From Aquilaria yunnanensis (lineage: Eukaryota > Streptophyta > Magnoliopsida > Malvales > Thymelaeaceae), in assembly GCA_039654915.1 (NCBI GenBank), contig JBDJPA010000011.1, forward strand, positions 434,001 to 498,000: DNA of 64,000 nt, written 5' to 3'. This document shows positions 11,930-21,991 of this stretch, piece by piece (within the stretch, counting starts at the first letter, position 1; each line of letters starts with the position of its first letter). Made by a program: the position numbers and the translations under genes. The notes beneath the pieces are model-generated. The model ran no database searches. It worked only from the letters and a program-made list of their open reading frames with translations, and was not told where the DNA came from.

Positions 11930-12740
11930 AAACTAGTTTTAACCTTTGAAAACTTTCCATTTGTCATAGAAACTTCAAAACTTTTATATCTTACAATAAA
12001 AGCACCTTTTTCTCATTGCTCTCTCTCCTCCATGACCGCCAACATCATTTGTTTCGCCCATTCGGTCATTCAGTTCTCGTGTCCTCTGTCATTGATTCCA
12101 AGCCGACCTACCCATTTGCAAGCTAACCTCCCCTATTTTCCTGCTAGGTTGTCGATGGTCATCTTCCTCTAGCAGTGCGTAGCCATCTCCTTCTTGTGGT
12201 GCATGATTGTCTTCATCCGGCAGAGCGTAATTGTCAATCATCATCTTCCTCCAACAATGCAAGATCGAAAAGAAATGATAGTGTTGGAGTGTGATTGAAG
12301 GGAAATGTCTAGGCGGGATTAAAGGGAAACGACAATAGAGGATGGTGATGGGCAAGATTGGAGTGTGGTGAGAGAGTGTTATGGAAAAGGATGCTTAATC
12401 GATGGGAGAGTGCAATGAGAAAGTGACCGAAAACAGCGACAAAATATGACAACTAAGGGCAGCAATTGATGAGGAAAAAGGTCGTGTTCTGGCCTTAAGG
12501 GACTTCGCCTTTTGTTCCCCTTTCTTCGTTGATTAATCATCAACAGAGGCTACAACGTGGGACGTCGGCAGCGGGATGGGGACGTGACAGTGGTAGATCA
12601 ATGTTGGCCATAGCAAAGGTGAAGGTCATCAAAGGCGGAGGAGCATAGATGAAGGTCATGATAGGATTGTGGTTTTATTATAAGATATAAATGTTTTGAG
12701 GTTTTCATAACAAATTGAAGGTTTTCATTTTAACTGTTGC
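11930..12740. mobile_element. Long-TIR element (Mutator-like) with GC-rich interior
   Basis: Sequence at about 11,930-12,010 is mirrored by the reverse complement of 12,665-12,740. The arms share blocks such as 'acttcaaaacttttatatct' versus 'acctcaaaacatttatatct', followed by 'tacaataaaagcac' versus 'tataataaaaccac'. The interior (12,020-12,660) is GC-richer than the flanks and has open stretches without a recognisable product. The structure fits a non-autonomous MULE, possibly one with captured host DNA. A target duplication was not identified. Confidence 0.55.
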
Positions 12741-12759
12741 AATAAATGGTGGGACCATT

Positions 12760-13580
12760 GATATAACATTTTCATAATTAAAGGATAAATTGTATAATTT
12801 TTGTAGTTTTGGGATGAATCCGAAACATGAATCTTAATTCAGAGATGACAGGCGTTGTTTGCCTTTAATTAATTAACATTTAAAAATATAACATTTGATA
12901 ATTATGTTATAGTGCACATTTTGTAGAGCAAGTGACCAATATACAGCAGACTTTGGAGGCTTTGTGCCAACAATATACAACAAAAGAGAGATTGCCGACC
13001 AATTGACAACCGTAATTATAGATTTAGGATTAATGCTGTAATTAAATTACGTCAGTTTTGCAAACTATTGCATATTTTAAGAATTTAAAGTAAGTTAAAA
13101 TTCATTTAAAGTGAAATGGTTGATTAGTTACGTGTCCAGCAGCTAGTAGATTTCCATGATTTTAGGAGAATTGATGAGCCACTAATTAAACCCACAAATA
13201 ATTATTGAGCGTTAACATGAATTTTGTTGAGCATGACTCATGGTAAAGATCGGCTTCAACTTGATTTGACTTGTAATACTTCACTGATATAAAAATTTTT
13301 ATTTGGGATATGTATGAACCTACAATCTCAAGCTCAAAAAGTATCCAAATTTTTATAAGATATAGAGAACTAGGATTTCGGTCAAAATTTTAAATCTCTT
13401 AATACGAAATTACAACACTTTTATCTTTTTCCCGAAAAAGGTCACGATGTTTGTATCATATTAAAATAATACCACATGTACCTATGTTTCATAAACTCTA
13501 ATATCAGGACATACTATATATATAGGTTAATTCAAAAACGTTTCTCACATAAATAATCATAGAATAAAAATCAAGCTATA
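12760..13580. other. Intergenic stretch
   Basis: No gene is supported. The segment at about 12,925-13,020 resembles 4,388-4,480 (both contain 'gaccaatatacarca' and a 'gtaatta' end), showing a second copy of a dispersed repeat. Confidence 0.35.
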
Positions 13581-13588
13581 TGAGATAT

Positions 13589-13664
13589 ATAGATTATAAG
13601 ATAGGTAAAATTCAAATTTGGTCACTATAGATTATAAGATAGGTAAAATCCAAATTTGGTCACT
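13589..13664. repeat. 38-bp direct tandem duplication
   Basis: Two adjacent copies (13,589-13,626 and 13,627-13,664) starting 'atagattataagataggtaa' differ at one base. The duplication spans the boundary of the MULE-like element starting near 13,640, so the end of that element has been duplicated together with flanking DNA. Confidence 0.9.
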
Positions 13665-15123
13665 TACTTATTCAGTTTGTCATAAAATGGTCTCTTAACT
13701 CTAAAAATAACTATTAAGATCTCTTAACTAAAATAATGCGTTTAATTTGAATCTCATCCATTATTTCTAGCATTATTTCTCACAGAAAATGCATATGTTG
13801 CACTTAATAGCCCCCTACTTGGTCCACAATGTCATGTGGCATGGCAATAAGTAACAAGAGTGGAAGAATAATAAATCTTAGAAAGTTAATTAACTCAATT
13901 TTCCTCAATTCCAACCCTAAATTGATAGTAACCAGTTGGAGGAGTGCGGACCAAAGGGCTGCCACCAATCTTCCCCAATTTTTTCAAATCCTCTCCTTAA
14001 CAAGCGCAGTCACCACCATCTCACTGCCGCCCCGTCGACCACAATCGCTCCCTCTACCTCAGTGGCCCCACCCTTTTGATCTCCACCGCCAATGAGCCTC
14101 TCTTTATTTCAATCACATCCCTCAACCTTCCTCCTGCCCCTTTCCGTTTCGATCACATCCAATCCTCCGTGAGCCTCTCTCCTAGAAGCGAACTAACCTG
14201 AGCATTTCGTCGATGTCTAAGTTGGAATCTATGACGTTGAAGATGATCAACCGCCTTGGTCCTTATTCAATTTTGCCGTCGATCCAGCCAGTCAAACATC
14301 TATAGCCTCTACTGCTCAACTCCTTAGCTGTCAATCCCTCCGGTTAAGGGATAAAACCTATCTCTGCCGAAAAGCCCATCCTCATAGGAAACCTATCTTC
14401 ACGAAATACCCCTTTCCTCCGGAAACCATCTCCGCCACAATCATCCTTGTTGTTGCCACCTACTGACGCACATCTACAACCCATCACCTGCCTCCTCCTT
14501 TTCGTAGCCTCAACGGTGACTCATCTGTCACCTTTAGTGATGGTGCATAGCCTCAGACATCATCTTCATTTAATTCAATGGAGAAGGAGGAGACTGTAAT
14601 TTTTTATTTGTTTTCTTTTCAATCTAGATGCCATTTTGAAATTTTAATTTGTGAATTGTCATGTGAGATTAATTTGATGTTCTGATTGGATGATTTGGTT
14701 GCTTAAATTTTTTGGGCCGTCTTTCTTTAAGCAAAATTAAGTTTGAAGAATCTTTCAGAGATGGTCATGACCAAGAACATACACATGAGAATCAAAGGGT
14801 GTCTACTGCCAGAATGAAAGGCCAAAGAATAGGATGATTTTAGGGAAATTTACAATTTAAGTCTATATGATTATGTTTTTGTGTCAATTTTAACTTGAAA
14901 TTTTTTGTTCTTTTACTATAGTCATCTATGTGGCAATTTGAATCCACCATGGGAGTAACAATTGCCACATAAGCAAGCTCTGTCTAAAATAACACATAAA
15001 TTGATGGTAGGGGGTAAAATAGGATACACTAGATGAGTTAAAAGACTTCAATAGACACTTTAGAGTTCAAAGACCAATTTAGGACAAACCTAAAAATTAT
15101 GAGACCAAATTTAAATTTTACTC
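13640..15123. mobile_element. Long-TIR element (Mutator-like) with GC-rich interior
   Basis: The left end (from 'taggtaaaatccaaatttgg', 13,640) pairs with the reverse complement of the right end (from 15,123, 'gagtaaaatttaaatttggt') over about 90 bp, with shared blocks 'aggtttgtc/cagtttgtc' and 'aactctaaa'. Flanks show a 9-mer, attataaga (13,631-13,639) versus attataaat (15,124-15,132), differing at two positions. This looks like an aged 9-bp Mutator target duplication. The interior at 13,960-14,600 is GC-rich with proline/serine-rich open stretches and no recognisable protein. It is a candidate Pack-MULE. Confidence 0.65.
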
Positions 15124-15296
15124 ATTATAAATATTGTATATTCAAAATTTGCGAATATAGAGCAAACGGATTATGTATTACCAATTAGTCTATGGTCTTC
15201 CAGGTACCAAAAAAGTAGGTATTCTTTCAATACTTTGCTAGACGACAAAGATGACCGCAAAGAACACGTACGCACGCACAGATTCTCCTCTTGGCT

Positions 15297-15773
15297 TCAC
15301 ATACTCTTACTTCCCTCATCGTCATCTCCCTCCATCGAGCTCGAACCAGACGACGTCGCCTTCGACTTGGCCTGGATTAATACATAGGAAGCACATGTTT
15401 AAGGTTAATTACGGTTAGTCAAGAATTGCTAATAGACTCCTAAACCAAGATTTAACATTTTTGTATGTGCACACATTTTGCTTCATCTTATTATTATTCT
15501 CCTTGGCGTTGTAGGCATTGATCACCGCTGCCACCTGAAAAAAAAAATTATCTAATAATTAAGCTTTAATTTTAACTGATACATATAGTTGCATTAAATA
15601 AAATAAAACAAAATAAAATAAATAGCTAGACTTATGATATTGAAAACAAATCTGAAATATACAGTGAGCGCAATTGCATGGTTGTATTCTTCTGGACTCT
15701 TCCCAGCGACAGCAGCTGCAGGGGTAGGCTGATTATTATTCTCCGCATGAATGGGAGGGGTCTTTCTCTTCAT
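15297..15773 (-). CDS. Probable small three-exon gene, function unknown (81 aa)
   Basis: On the minus strand, three phase-0 exons join cleanly: 15,663-15,773, 15,475-15,534 and 15,297-15,371, giving 81 residues. Donors are gtatat and gtgtgc, and acceptors end in cag. The product begins MKRKTPPIHAENNNQPTP, continues through SPEEYNHAIALT and VAAVINAYNAKENNNKMKQN, and ends in a serine- and acid-rich tail (SSGSSSMEGDDDEGSKSM). No signal peptide or membrane span is seen. The middle (about 27-52) could form one amphipathic helix. A TATA box (minus CTATAAAATA, near 15,860) and a GA-rich leader lie upstream, as expected of an expressed gene. I do not recognise the family. The fit of TATA, leader, start and in-frame splices is the only evidence; expression data would decide. 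Confidence 0.5.
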
Positions 15774-15856
15774 TTTGTTTCAGAAACTTTCTTCGACTGA
15801 AATTCTTCTTCTTTTTTTTTTTTTCCTTGTGGCTTCTTCTTCTTCTTCTAAGGCTA

Positions 15857-15866
15857 ATATTTTATA
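15857..15866 (-). promoter_or_regulatory. TATA box of the small unknown gene
   Basis: Minus-strand CTATAAAATA lies about 85-90 bp upstream of the ATG at 15,773. A GAA/AAG-repeat leader lies between the two. Confidence 0.45.
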
Positions 15867-16239
15867 GTGGAAATAAATTAGAGAAGAAAGGTGCATGTAG
15901 TAGAAACGTGGCAGGCCACGCAAAACGCAGTGCGTTGGTTCAAATGGCCAGACGAAACCGTCGCGGAAAGAAAAGCAAAAGAAGCTCTAGCTCGCTATCT
16001 GTTTAATTTGGTGTGTGAAGAGATGAAACTGCCGTGCATGCCCATTGTTTTTTGCTCCAAAAGCAATGAATTAAAAGCAGATGATTCCAGATAACAAAGT
16101 TAACTTTAAGGAAATGCACATGCTTCCAAAGGAGTTACATTTTCTTGTACTTTTCTCTCAGATTTATAGTAGTTTATTGTGGTATATCACACGGTATATT
16201 GATTAGAATAAAAAATATTTTACAAAAATCTAATATATT

Positions 16240-17760
16240 TGTAAGAAGAAGAAGAGGAGGAGGAGGCGGAGGAGGAGAAGGAGATCGGAAACAGTGAGAT
16301 CTGGAAGAAGAAGAAGATGAAGAAGAAACAACAACACAATAGTCATTACACCCTAAAACTTTTCAAAAGAGAAAATTTCAAGCCCTTTTCACAACAGCTT
16401 GACCATCACTAAGGTTGCGATGGCTTGGTCATTGCAAAATCCCTTTAAAATTTTAAACCCCCATCCCTCACTCCGTACACACACCTGAGCTTCTTTCTAT
16501 CTCATTTCACCATTTTTGCCCCAACTCCATCAACCTCCCATCCAATCATTCCCAAGCCAATAAGCCTTTAAATCTTGTGTTTCTTAGTTGCATCAAAGTC
16601 GATTTAAACAAATATTGAGGTAAAGTTCTCCATTTCTATCATTTTCTTGGTTTTTTCTTGGTTGAGCTCTACAGTGATTATTTTGTTGTTCCCTTGAAGG
16701 TTCACGTAGTGTCTTTGTTGTGATTGGAAGGTCCTTTTGAGTATTAAGGTGAGTTTTTGTATTTCTCATTTCTCATTACTCATTTCTCATTTTGTTTATT
16801 TATTTTGTTAATTTCTTTAAATGGTGGTTATATTGGATTGATTTGTATAGTTGTTTGGGTATTGTCATAGTCTCCATAATTATGAGAGGCAATTGGATGC
16901 ATTTTTCATGGATGGGCATCTTCAATTGTTCCATTTAATTTTTTAAAAAATTTTTTAGATTTTTTTTCTATTTTAGGATCAATGTTGTAAAGAAATTATC
17001 AAGGGTATTAAATTTTATTTTTTTGGCATCTATGACACTCTCCATAATTATGTGAAGGGATTGAATGCTTTAATTTAGAATTAGTATGTTGAATTGGTAA
17101 GTTTTTTCATTTTTCATTCTGATTTTTAGATTGTTTAATTTTAGCGATTTTAGGGTTTAAATTGTAAAAAAAAATAGTCATGGGTGTCAAATTCTTTCCT
17201 TTTTTTCTCCATCTATATTATTATCGTTAATTATAAGGAGAAAAAATTGAAAAAAGAATATGTAAGTGAGCTTACATTTCATGTGTTTTTGTCTATTAGT
17301 ATATACAATGATTGTGAGGGGCTGGTGCATTTTATCGCAATGAGCACGTTCAATTGCATGAGTTTTTCCTTTTTTTACCCCATGTGTTTCAGTTTCCTTA
17401 GAGGCCAAATATTTGAAAAAAATATATATATATATATTTTCTTTATTAAATAATCTCCTTAATGTTTGTTTAACATATTAATGTTGTAATCTCTATAATG
17501 AGCTTACATTTATTAATTTCAAAAATCATTTTTGGAACCATTATAAAAGACAATAGCGATTTTGTATCTTCTCTCCGTTAATTATTTCTACCTGAAATCT
17601 TTTGTATTTTGTCCTTAAATGTTTTACTGTTGTTTTTTCCCCCGTTAATCGGCTGCTTAGAGTTGGAAATTGTTTCTTTACAAACAAGGTGCATTTACTT
17701 ATAGTTCAAGCTTTGAATTTGAAATCCATTAAATGCCTTTGTTGTCGGTACATGTGACGA
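16240..17760. other. Non-coding stretch, possible CACTA-element leader
   Basis: A GAA/GGA purine-rich tract sits at 16,240-16,330. The stretch 16,440-16,760 has a plant 5'-leader look (pyrimidine-rich, with donor-like 'aaggtgagtttt' at 16,747) and resembles leaders of CACTA transposons as I remember them. No transposase reading frame follows. The remainder is T-rich with a short AT run near 17,420. Confidence 0.25.
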
Positions 17761-18034
17761 AAGGATATCCAAGTCAGTACTGGACATGGATGAACAAGAG
17801 TTGACCGAGAAGTTGACAACTCAGGAAAGCACTTGAGGACACTTGTGGGCGTTGACGAAGATACCGTTTGTAGTTCAAACCCAGTTGAAAATTAGCAATG
17901 TGCGAATGTATAACAAGTTGAATTTTGTAGTAATTGAAATTTCATTAACAATGTTGATCTAATACATATTTGCGGTTATTATTGCTGCATATATTAGGGA
18001 GGATTAAGAAAAGGTAGAGGGAAAAACTTAACTG

Positions 18035-18234
18035 AACGCCACTAAATTAACAATGACATGTCATTCCTAACTTATCAACAATTAGTAGTCACTATATCTT
18101 CTATCGTTAATTCACTCGCTACTAATGCACCTAGCCTTGACTACTGTTGTTGATTAGAGATAGCTAGTTGTAATAAAAAATGCTATCACTATTTCTCTAG
18201 TCACTAATTGCCGTTGATATGCTTTTTAGTAGTG
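18035..18234. mobile_element. CACTA-type terminal fragment
   Basis: The segment ends 'gctttttagtagtg' at 18,234, the reverse complement of the CACTACTAAAAA terminus also seen at 25,432. It contains several 'tagtcactaat'/'cgctactaatg' subterminal-like motifs. The other end was not found, so this is a truncated or internally rearranged copy. Confidence 0.45.
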
Positions 18235-18637
18235 ATAATGTAATATTGTATTACATATATATTTTATTTGTATTAGGAAAATTATGATGAAAATAATTAC
18301 AATATATATAAGAATGTATAGAAGAGTTTTATTTAATGTTTTCCAACATATAATAATATTTTAATAATATATTTTTGCAAATAAATAATAATAATATGCA
18401 CGTTAAAACCTTGCAGTTTCAACTTTGTTAAATTTCATGATTGTTGGCTGATGAAAAGTAAAAGGAGATGGTTCCAAATTACAAATAAGTACATTAAATG
18501 GAAGAGGAAAAAAAACATACTTACAAGTTATAGGCAGTGCACAAATTAAAAAGGTTAAAGCTAGAAAGTTTGGGTTAGCTTGTTTGAGATTATTAGTAAT
18601 GCCTAGCTGATGTTTGTTTCTATATATTGTAGGTAGT

Positions 18638-18910
18638 AGAGGTGCACAAAGGGGCGGGTTTGGCCCGGCCCAACTCAAGACATCTTGGGACTAACCTGGG
18701 TCAAACTCGGCTCAACATGGGCTCAAGTAAGGCATAAGGTATAAAGGGCGCAGGTGCGGGCCTCTGAAAATGGGAGGATGGACCTAGGATCGGTAAGGCC
18801 CAGCTCAAATTTGGGCCTAGCATGGCTAGGTTGCAGGCACAAGACTGGCCAGGCTCGGCCCAAGACTGATGATCCCAGTCCCATCCCAATGGTAGGAAGG
18901 CACCCGTCAT
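18638..18910. mobile_element. hAT-type GC-rich terminal fragment
   Basis: 'tagaggtgcacaaaggggcg' followed by repeated GGCCC/GGGCC motifs resembles the ends of the full hAT element at 21,992-25,159 (same GGCCCGGCCC-rich subterminal style). Both the partner end and the target duplication are unclear. The open frames across this block are low-complexity artefacts of the GGCCC motifs. Confidence 0.4.
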
Positions 18911-19070
18911 ATTATATTGGTAAGGAACTACAAATTAGTTCGGAATCAATGGAAAACTGAACCAATATTAATAACATAATGAAAATGGTTAGATATATCC
19001 TGGAACAGGGAGCCGCCAATTCTGTATCCCTTTACCATCAGAGCTTGGGTGATAGGTCATTCTTATACCA

Positions 19071-19402
19071 AATTCATTTTAATTTAAATCACTTTAATTT
19101 AAAATGATGTATTTTTTACATTTTTTTTCCTAGAATCAATTTTATTCAAAAGCTCATATTATGTTAGTGTAACAATCGAATAAAAGTAAAATTTTTATGG
19201 TATTATTATTTTTATGAATTTTTCTTTTCTAGGCACTAGAAAAGAAAATTTTATGAAATTTAACAACACTCTAAAAAAATTTCAATAGATTATTATACCT
19301 ACATAATATTGATTTTTTAGTGTAATTAGTTTTGGACAAAAAAATATAAAAATAAATATAAGTCATTTTGAATTAAGTTGACTTCAGTTAGAACAAATTA
19401 GT
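19071..19402. mobile_element. Foldback MITE, copy 1
   Basis: Almost the whole segment is an inverted repeat centred near 19,235 on 'ttttctaggcactagaaaag'. Left-arm blocks 'tcatattatgttagtgtaa' and 'agaatcaattttatt' are mirrored on the right as 'aatattatgtaggtataat' and 'aaaactaattacact'. A second family member lies at 36,757-37,075. No coding capacity. Confidence 0.7.
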
Positions 19403-20276
19403 TGTTAATTTATTAATTTTAGATAGAACATTTTTAAATGCCCCATATCAACTTTGTTAGATTTCATCCCTAATAATATGACATCAATTTTTAAAATCTA
19501 AGTTTGAATTATTTGTATTATTTTTAGTAAATTTAAAATGTGTAATAATTTTTTAACAATTAATAAATAATATTATATGAACTCTTAAAACAAGTAATCT
19601 TCAAAAAATTTGTGTAAAAATCAAATTTAAAAAAAAAATAAAAAAGGCCTAGGCCCAGGTTAATTTTTTATGTTGTTTTTTTTTTTTTTGCAAATCCAAC
19701 GAAAGAAAAGAGAAATCAACAGAAAATACCTGAATTTTGAAAAAAGAAATGTTGTAGAAGTACTTTTATGACTTTTTTTAAATATGGAGCTTTAATTGAT
19801 ATAAAACATAAATAAATAATCACTAATAATTCATTTTAAAAAATCAATGTAAAGAACGACCTTACCTAAATTGCCGTTGAGACAACAAGAGCAGGCAGAA
19901 ACAAGGACATGCAAGAGCTTCATCACAGCACAAGCTAGCGACTTGTGAATTTCACTTCGACATTGTTAACGACAACACATGGAAACTGTGCTAGCTATTC
20001 CAGTGCCATCTGGCCCTGGCTTGTCGCTGCCGCCAGCTGTGGAGCTGCTGGGCCCACCTCGCCATTCGGCAGTGTTGTGTTCTGTCGTCCAACATCGATC
20101 AGCTTTGGTTTTCACAGGTTAATATACATGTGATCTGTGTGTTAGTGTGTATACTAATGACGCCGTCTGCGGTTAGCGGTTGTAACATAGATAAACCTCG
20201 TCCACGGTAGAGACGAATGATAGCTTCAACCTCCGGTGAGTTTACTGGTCAACCAGTAAAATCTCTGCCAACACTT
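19403..20276. other. Intergenic stretch
   Basis: AT-rich to about 19,860, then a GC-richer block at 19,900-20,270 without a gene I can support. Confidence 0.3.
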
Positions 20277-20680
20277 TCACTCAGGTGGCGCATGAGAAGA
20301 ACTTGGAAACTTTCTTCTTACTGCATCTGCGATGCCATTTTGTGCATCTGACAGAAAGGTCAAATTATTTGGTATGTTCTCAGTGTTAATCTCTAAAGCC
20401 CTTGTGCAATTCTGACAAGAACCACAGCCAATTCTTGTCATTCTCAACATCCACAACACCAAAAGCAAGTGGAAACAACCCACCATCAGCATCAAAACAA
20501 GTCGCTCAAAGCAGGGTCCCAAGGTATTTGCTTTTGAGCTCAATTGCACCAAGTGAAATGATGGGTAAGCAGCCATTCAGAAACCCATATATTGATGTGA
20601 AGAAGGATACAATGAGCCTCTGAAATCGATTATCACACCTGTTGTGAACACCTCAGCAATGCTATCAGGGTTAGTTTTTC
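20277..20680 (-). pseudogene. MULE (MuDR-type) transposase fragment
   Basis: Read in shifting minus-strand frames, this gives the ordered hallmarks of plant MULE transposases: a DNRFQRL-like segment, then NGCLPIISLGAIELKSKYLG, CFDADGGLFPLAFGVVDVEN, WLWFLSELHK and LTFLSDAQ-GIADAVRRKFP. The DADGG and EN positions match the DDE catalytic core region. Several frameshifts and stops are present and the rest of the transposase is missing, so it is dead. The sequence from 21,165 leftwards (minus 'ggttagggctgtttagttta') may be one end of the parent element. Confidence 0.8.
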
Positions 20681-20979
20681 TGATTTGCTCACAAAAATAA
20701 GGAAGCAAGCAGTATCCTTCCGATGGATCGATTCATGCTCTGAGGCCAACTTAATTGCCTTAATCGAATGAGAGAAAAGGAGATTTAGGGATCTGTCACA
20801 CCAAAGGAGCCGAAAGAGATAGTGGCTAGTCAGGCGGCAGTGATGAGGAGGTTGGTCGATGGTGACGCAAGGGAGACGTTGTTCAGTGGTGGCGGCAGAG
20901 GGGAGATTGGTCAAGGAAGAGAGATTGGTCGGGGAGAAGATCGGTAAGTTCATCAAGGGCGAAAGAGAGCAGCGCGAGA

Positions 20980-21168
20980 GATAGATTTGAGAAATTAGGA
21001 AAACAACTAAATCATTGTTTTCCAGATTTTCATGAAATGGAAAACTATTTTTAAAGAAAGTTGAAAAAGAAAATCAATTAACTAAACATGTTTTCTTTTC
21101 ATTTTCTATTTTTTAAAAAAATTTTCTAGAAAAATTCACTTAAACTAAACAGCCCTAACCTAGCTAGA
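20980..21168. mobile_element. Probable terminal region of the MULE relic
   Basis: From 21,165 on the minus strand the sequence 'tagggctgtttagtttaagt' leads into an AT-rich, TTTTC/GAAAA-rich tract, typical of the 'gggctgtttggtt' MULE ends. The opposite end was not found on the far side of the transposase fragment. Confidence 0.35.
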
Positions 21169-21169
21169 A

Positions 21170-21620
21170 ATTTTTCCTTGTGAAAATGGTTAAACAGAGA
21201 GAGAGAGAGAGAAAGAACAAAAGTGCTATTAGGAGTTATGGTTGTGACCATTAGTTTCAGGTATTTGTCCTTTGTCAATGTTGGCGATTCAGGCAGATAC
21301 AAATCCATCAGCAGCAGGTCATCGTCGGCGTCTTCCAGCTTAGTGCCGGCGGCTGCCGCTACTGGGTGGTAATCCATTTAGCTGAGGGGGGAGGTTTTAG
21401 AATGAAGATGGCTGTGTAGGAGTAGGATGATCAGCAGTGACAAGTCTGGTTTTGACGAAGTTGCTTCTGTGTTTGGGCTATCTATTAATAACCGTGGCGC
21501 CGGCGGGGCTAAGGCTTGATTTGGTCAACGTCCACTGCCTACAGATGTCCTTAGGCAGGCTCGCTTGTGCTTTCTCAGCTCAGCTCCACTTGGATTTCGA
21601 TTAATCAAATTCTATTTAGC
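21170..21620 (-). other. Possible first-exon fragment of an unknown gene
   Basis: A GC-richer minus-strand open frame from 21,377 begins MDYHPVAAAAGTKLEDADDD, followed by LLLMDLYLPESPTLTKDKYL. It then degrades into a (GA)n tract at 21,196-21,212. It has the composition of a genuine first exon and abuts the presumed MULE end. I do not recognise the protein, and no downstream exon was found. Confidence 0.25.
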
Positions 21621-21983
21621 CCTGATTAAATGATTATTAACCTAAGAATGTTTAAGATGATCACTGGGCTTCACAATAGGACCAAATTTACTTTCACACT
21701 AAGCAGATCATATCTTGATGGGCCGGGCTAGCTTGAAACTCCTTTTAGCTGATCCAACAATAAAATAAACCTTCACATAGTTATCACGAAAACACCCAAA
21801 GTCCATGAAAATGTGGAATTTTTTTTTCTAGTCAAAGAAATTGTCTACTGAGCACATAGGTTTTGGTGGCATGGCAGCATTCAAATTAAGGTGAGAATCT
21901 TATTATCCAAAAAAATATTAAGGTAAAATTTTAAGATATATAAGTTATAAATTATAAAAATAACATTCTTCAGAAATGGACCT

Positions 21984-21991
21984 ATTGGGAG
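21984..21991. repeat. hAT target-site duplication, left copy (attgggag)
   Basis: Identical to 25,160-25,167 on the other side of the element. Eight bases is the duplication length of the hAT superfamily. Confidence 0.9.

Noticed and set aside
15891..16094. 67-residue plus-strand frame (MHVVETWQATQNAVRWFKWP...)
   Set aside because: Its composition is gene-like, but it lies in the presumed promoter of the opposite-strand small gene and has no family match, TATA box or leader of its own. Left open rather than called.
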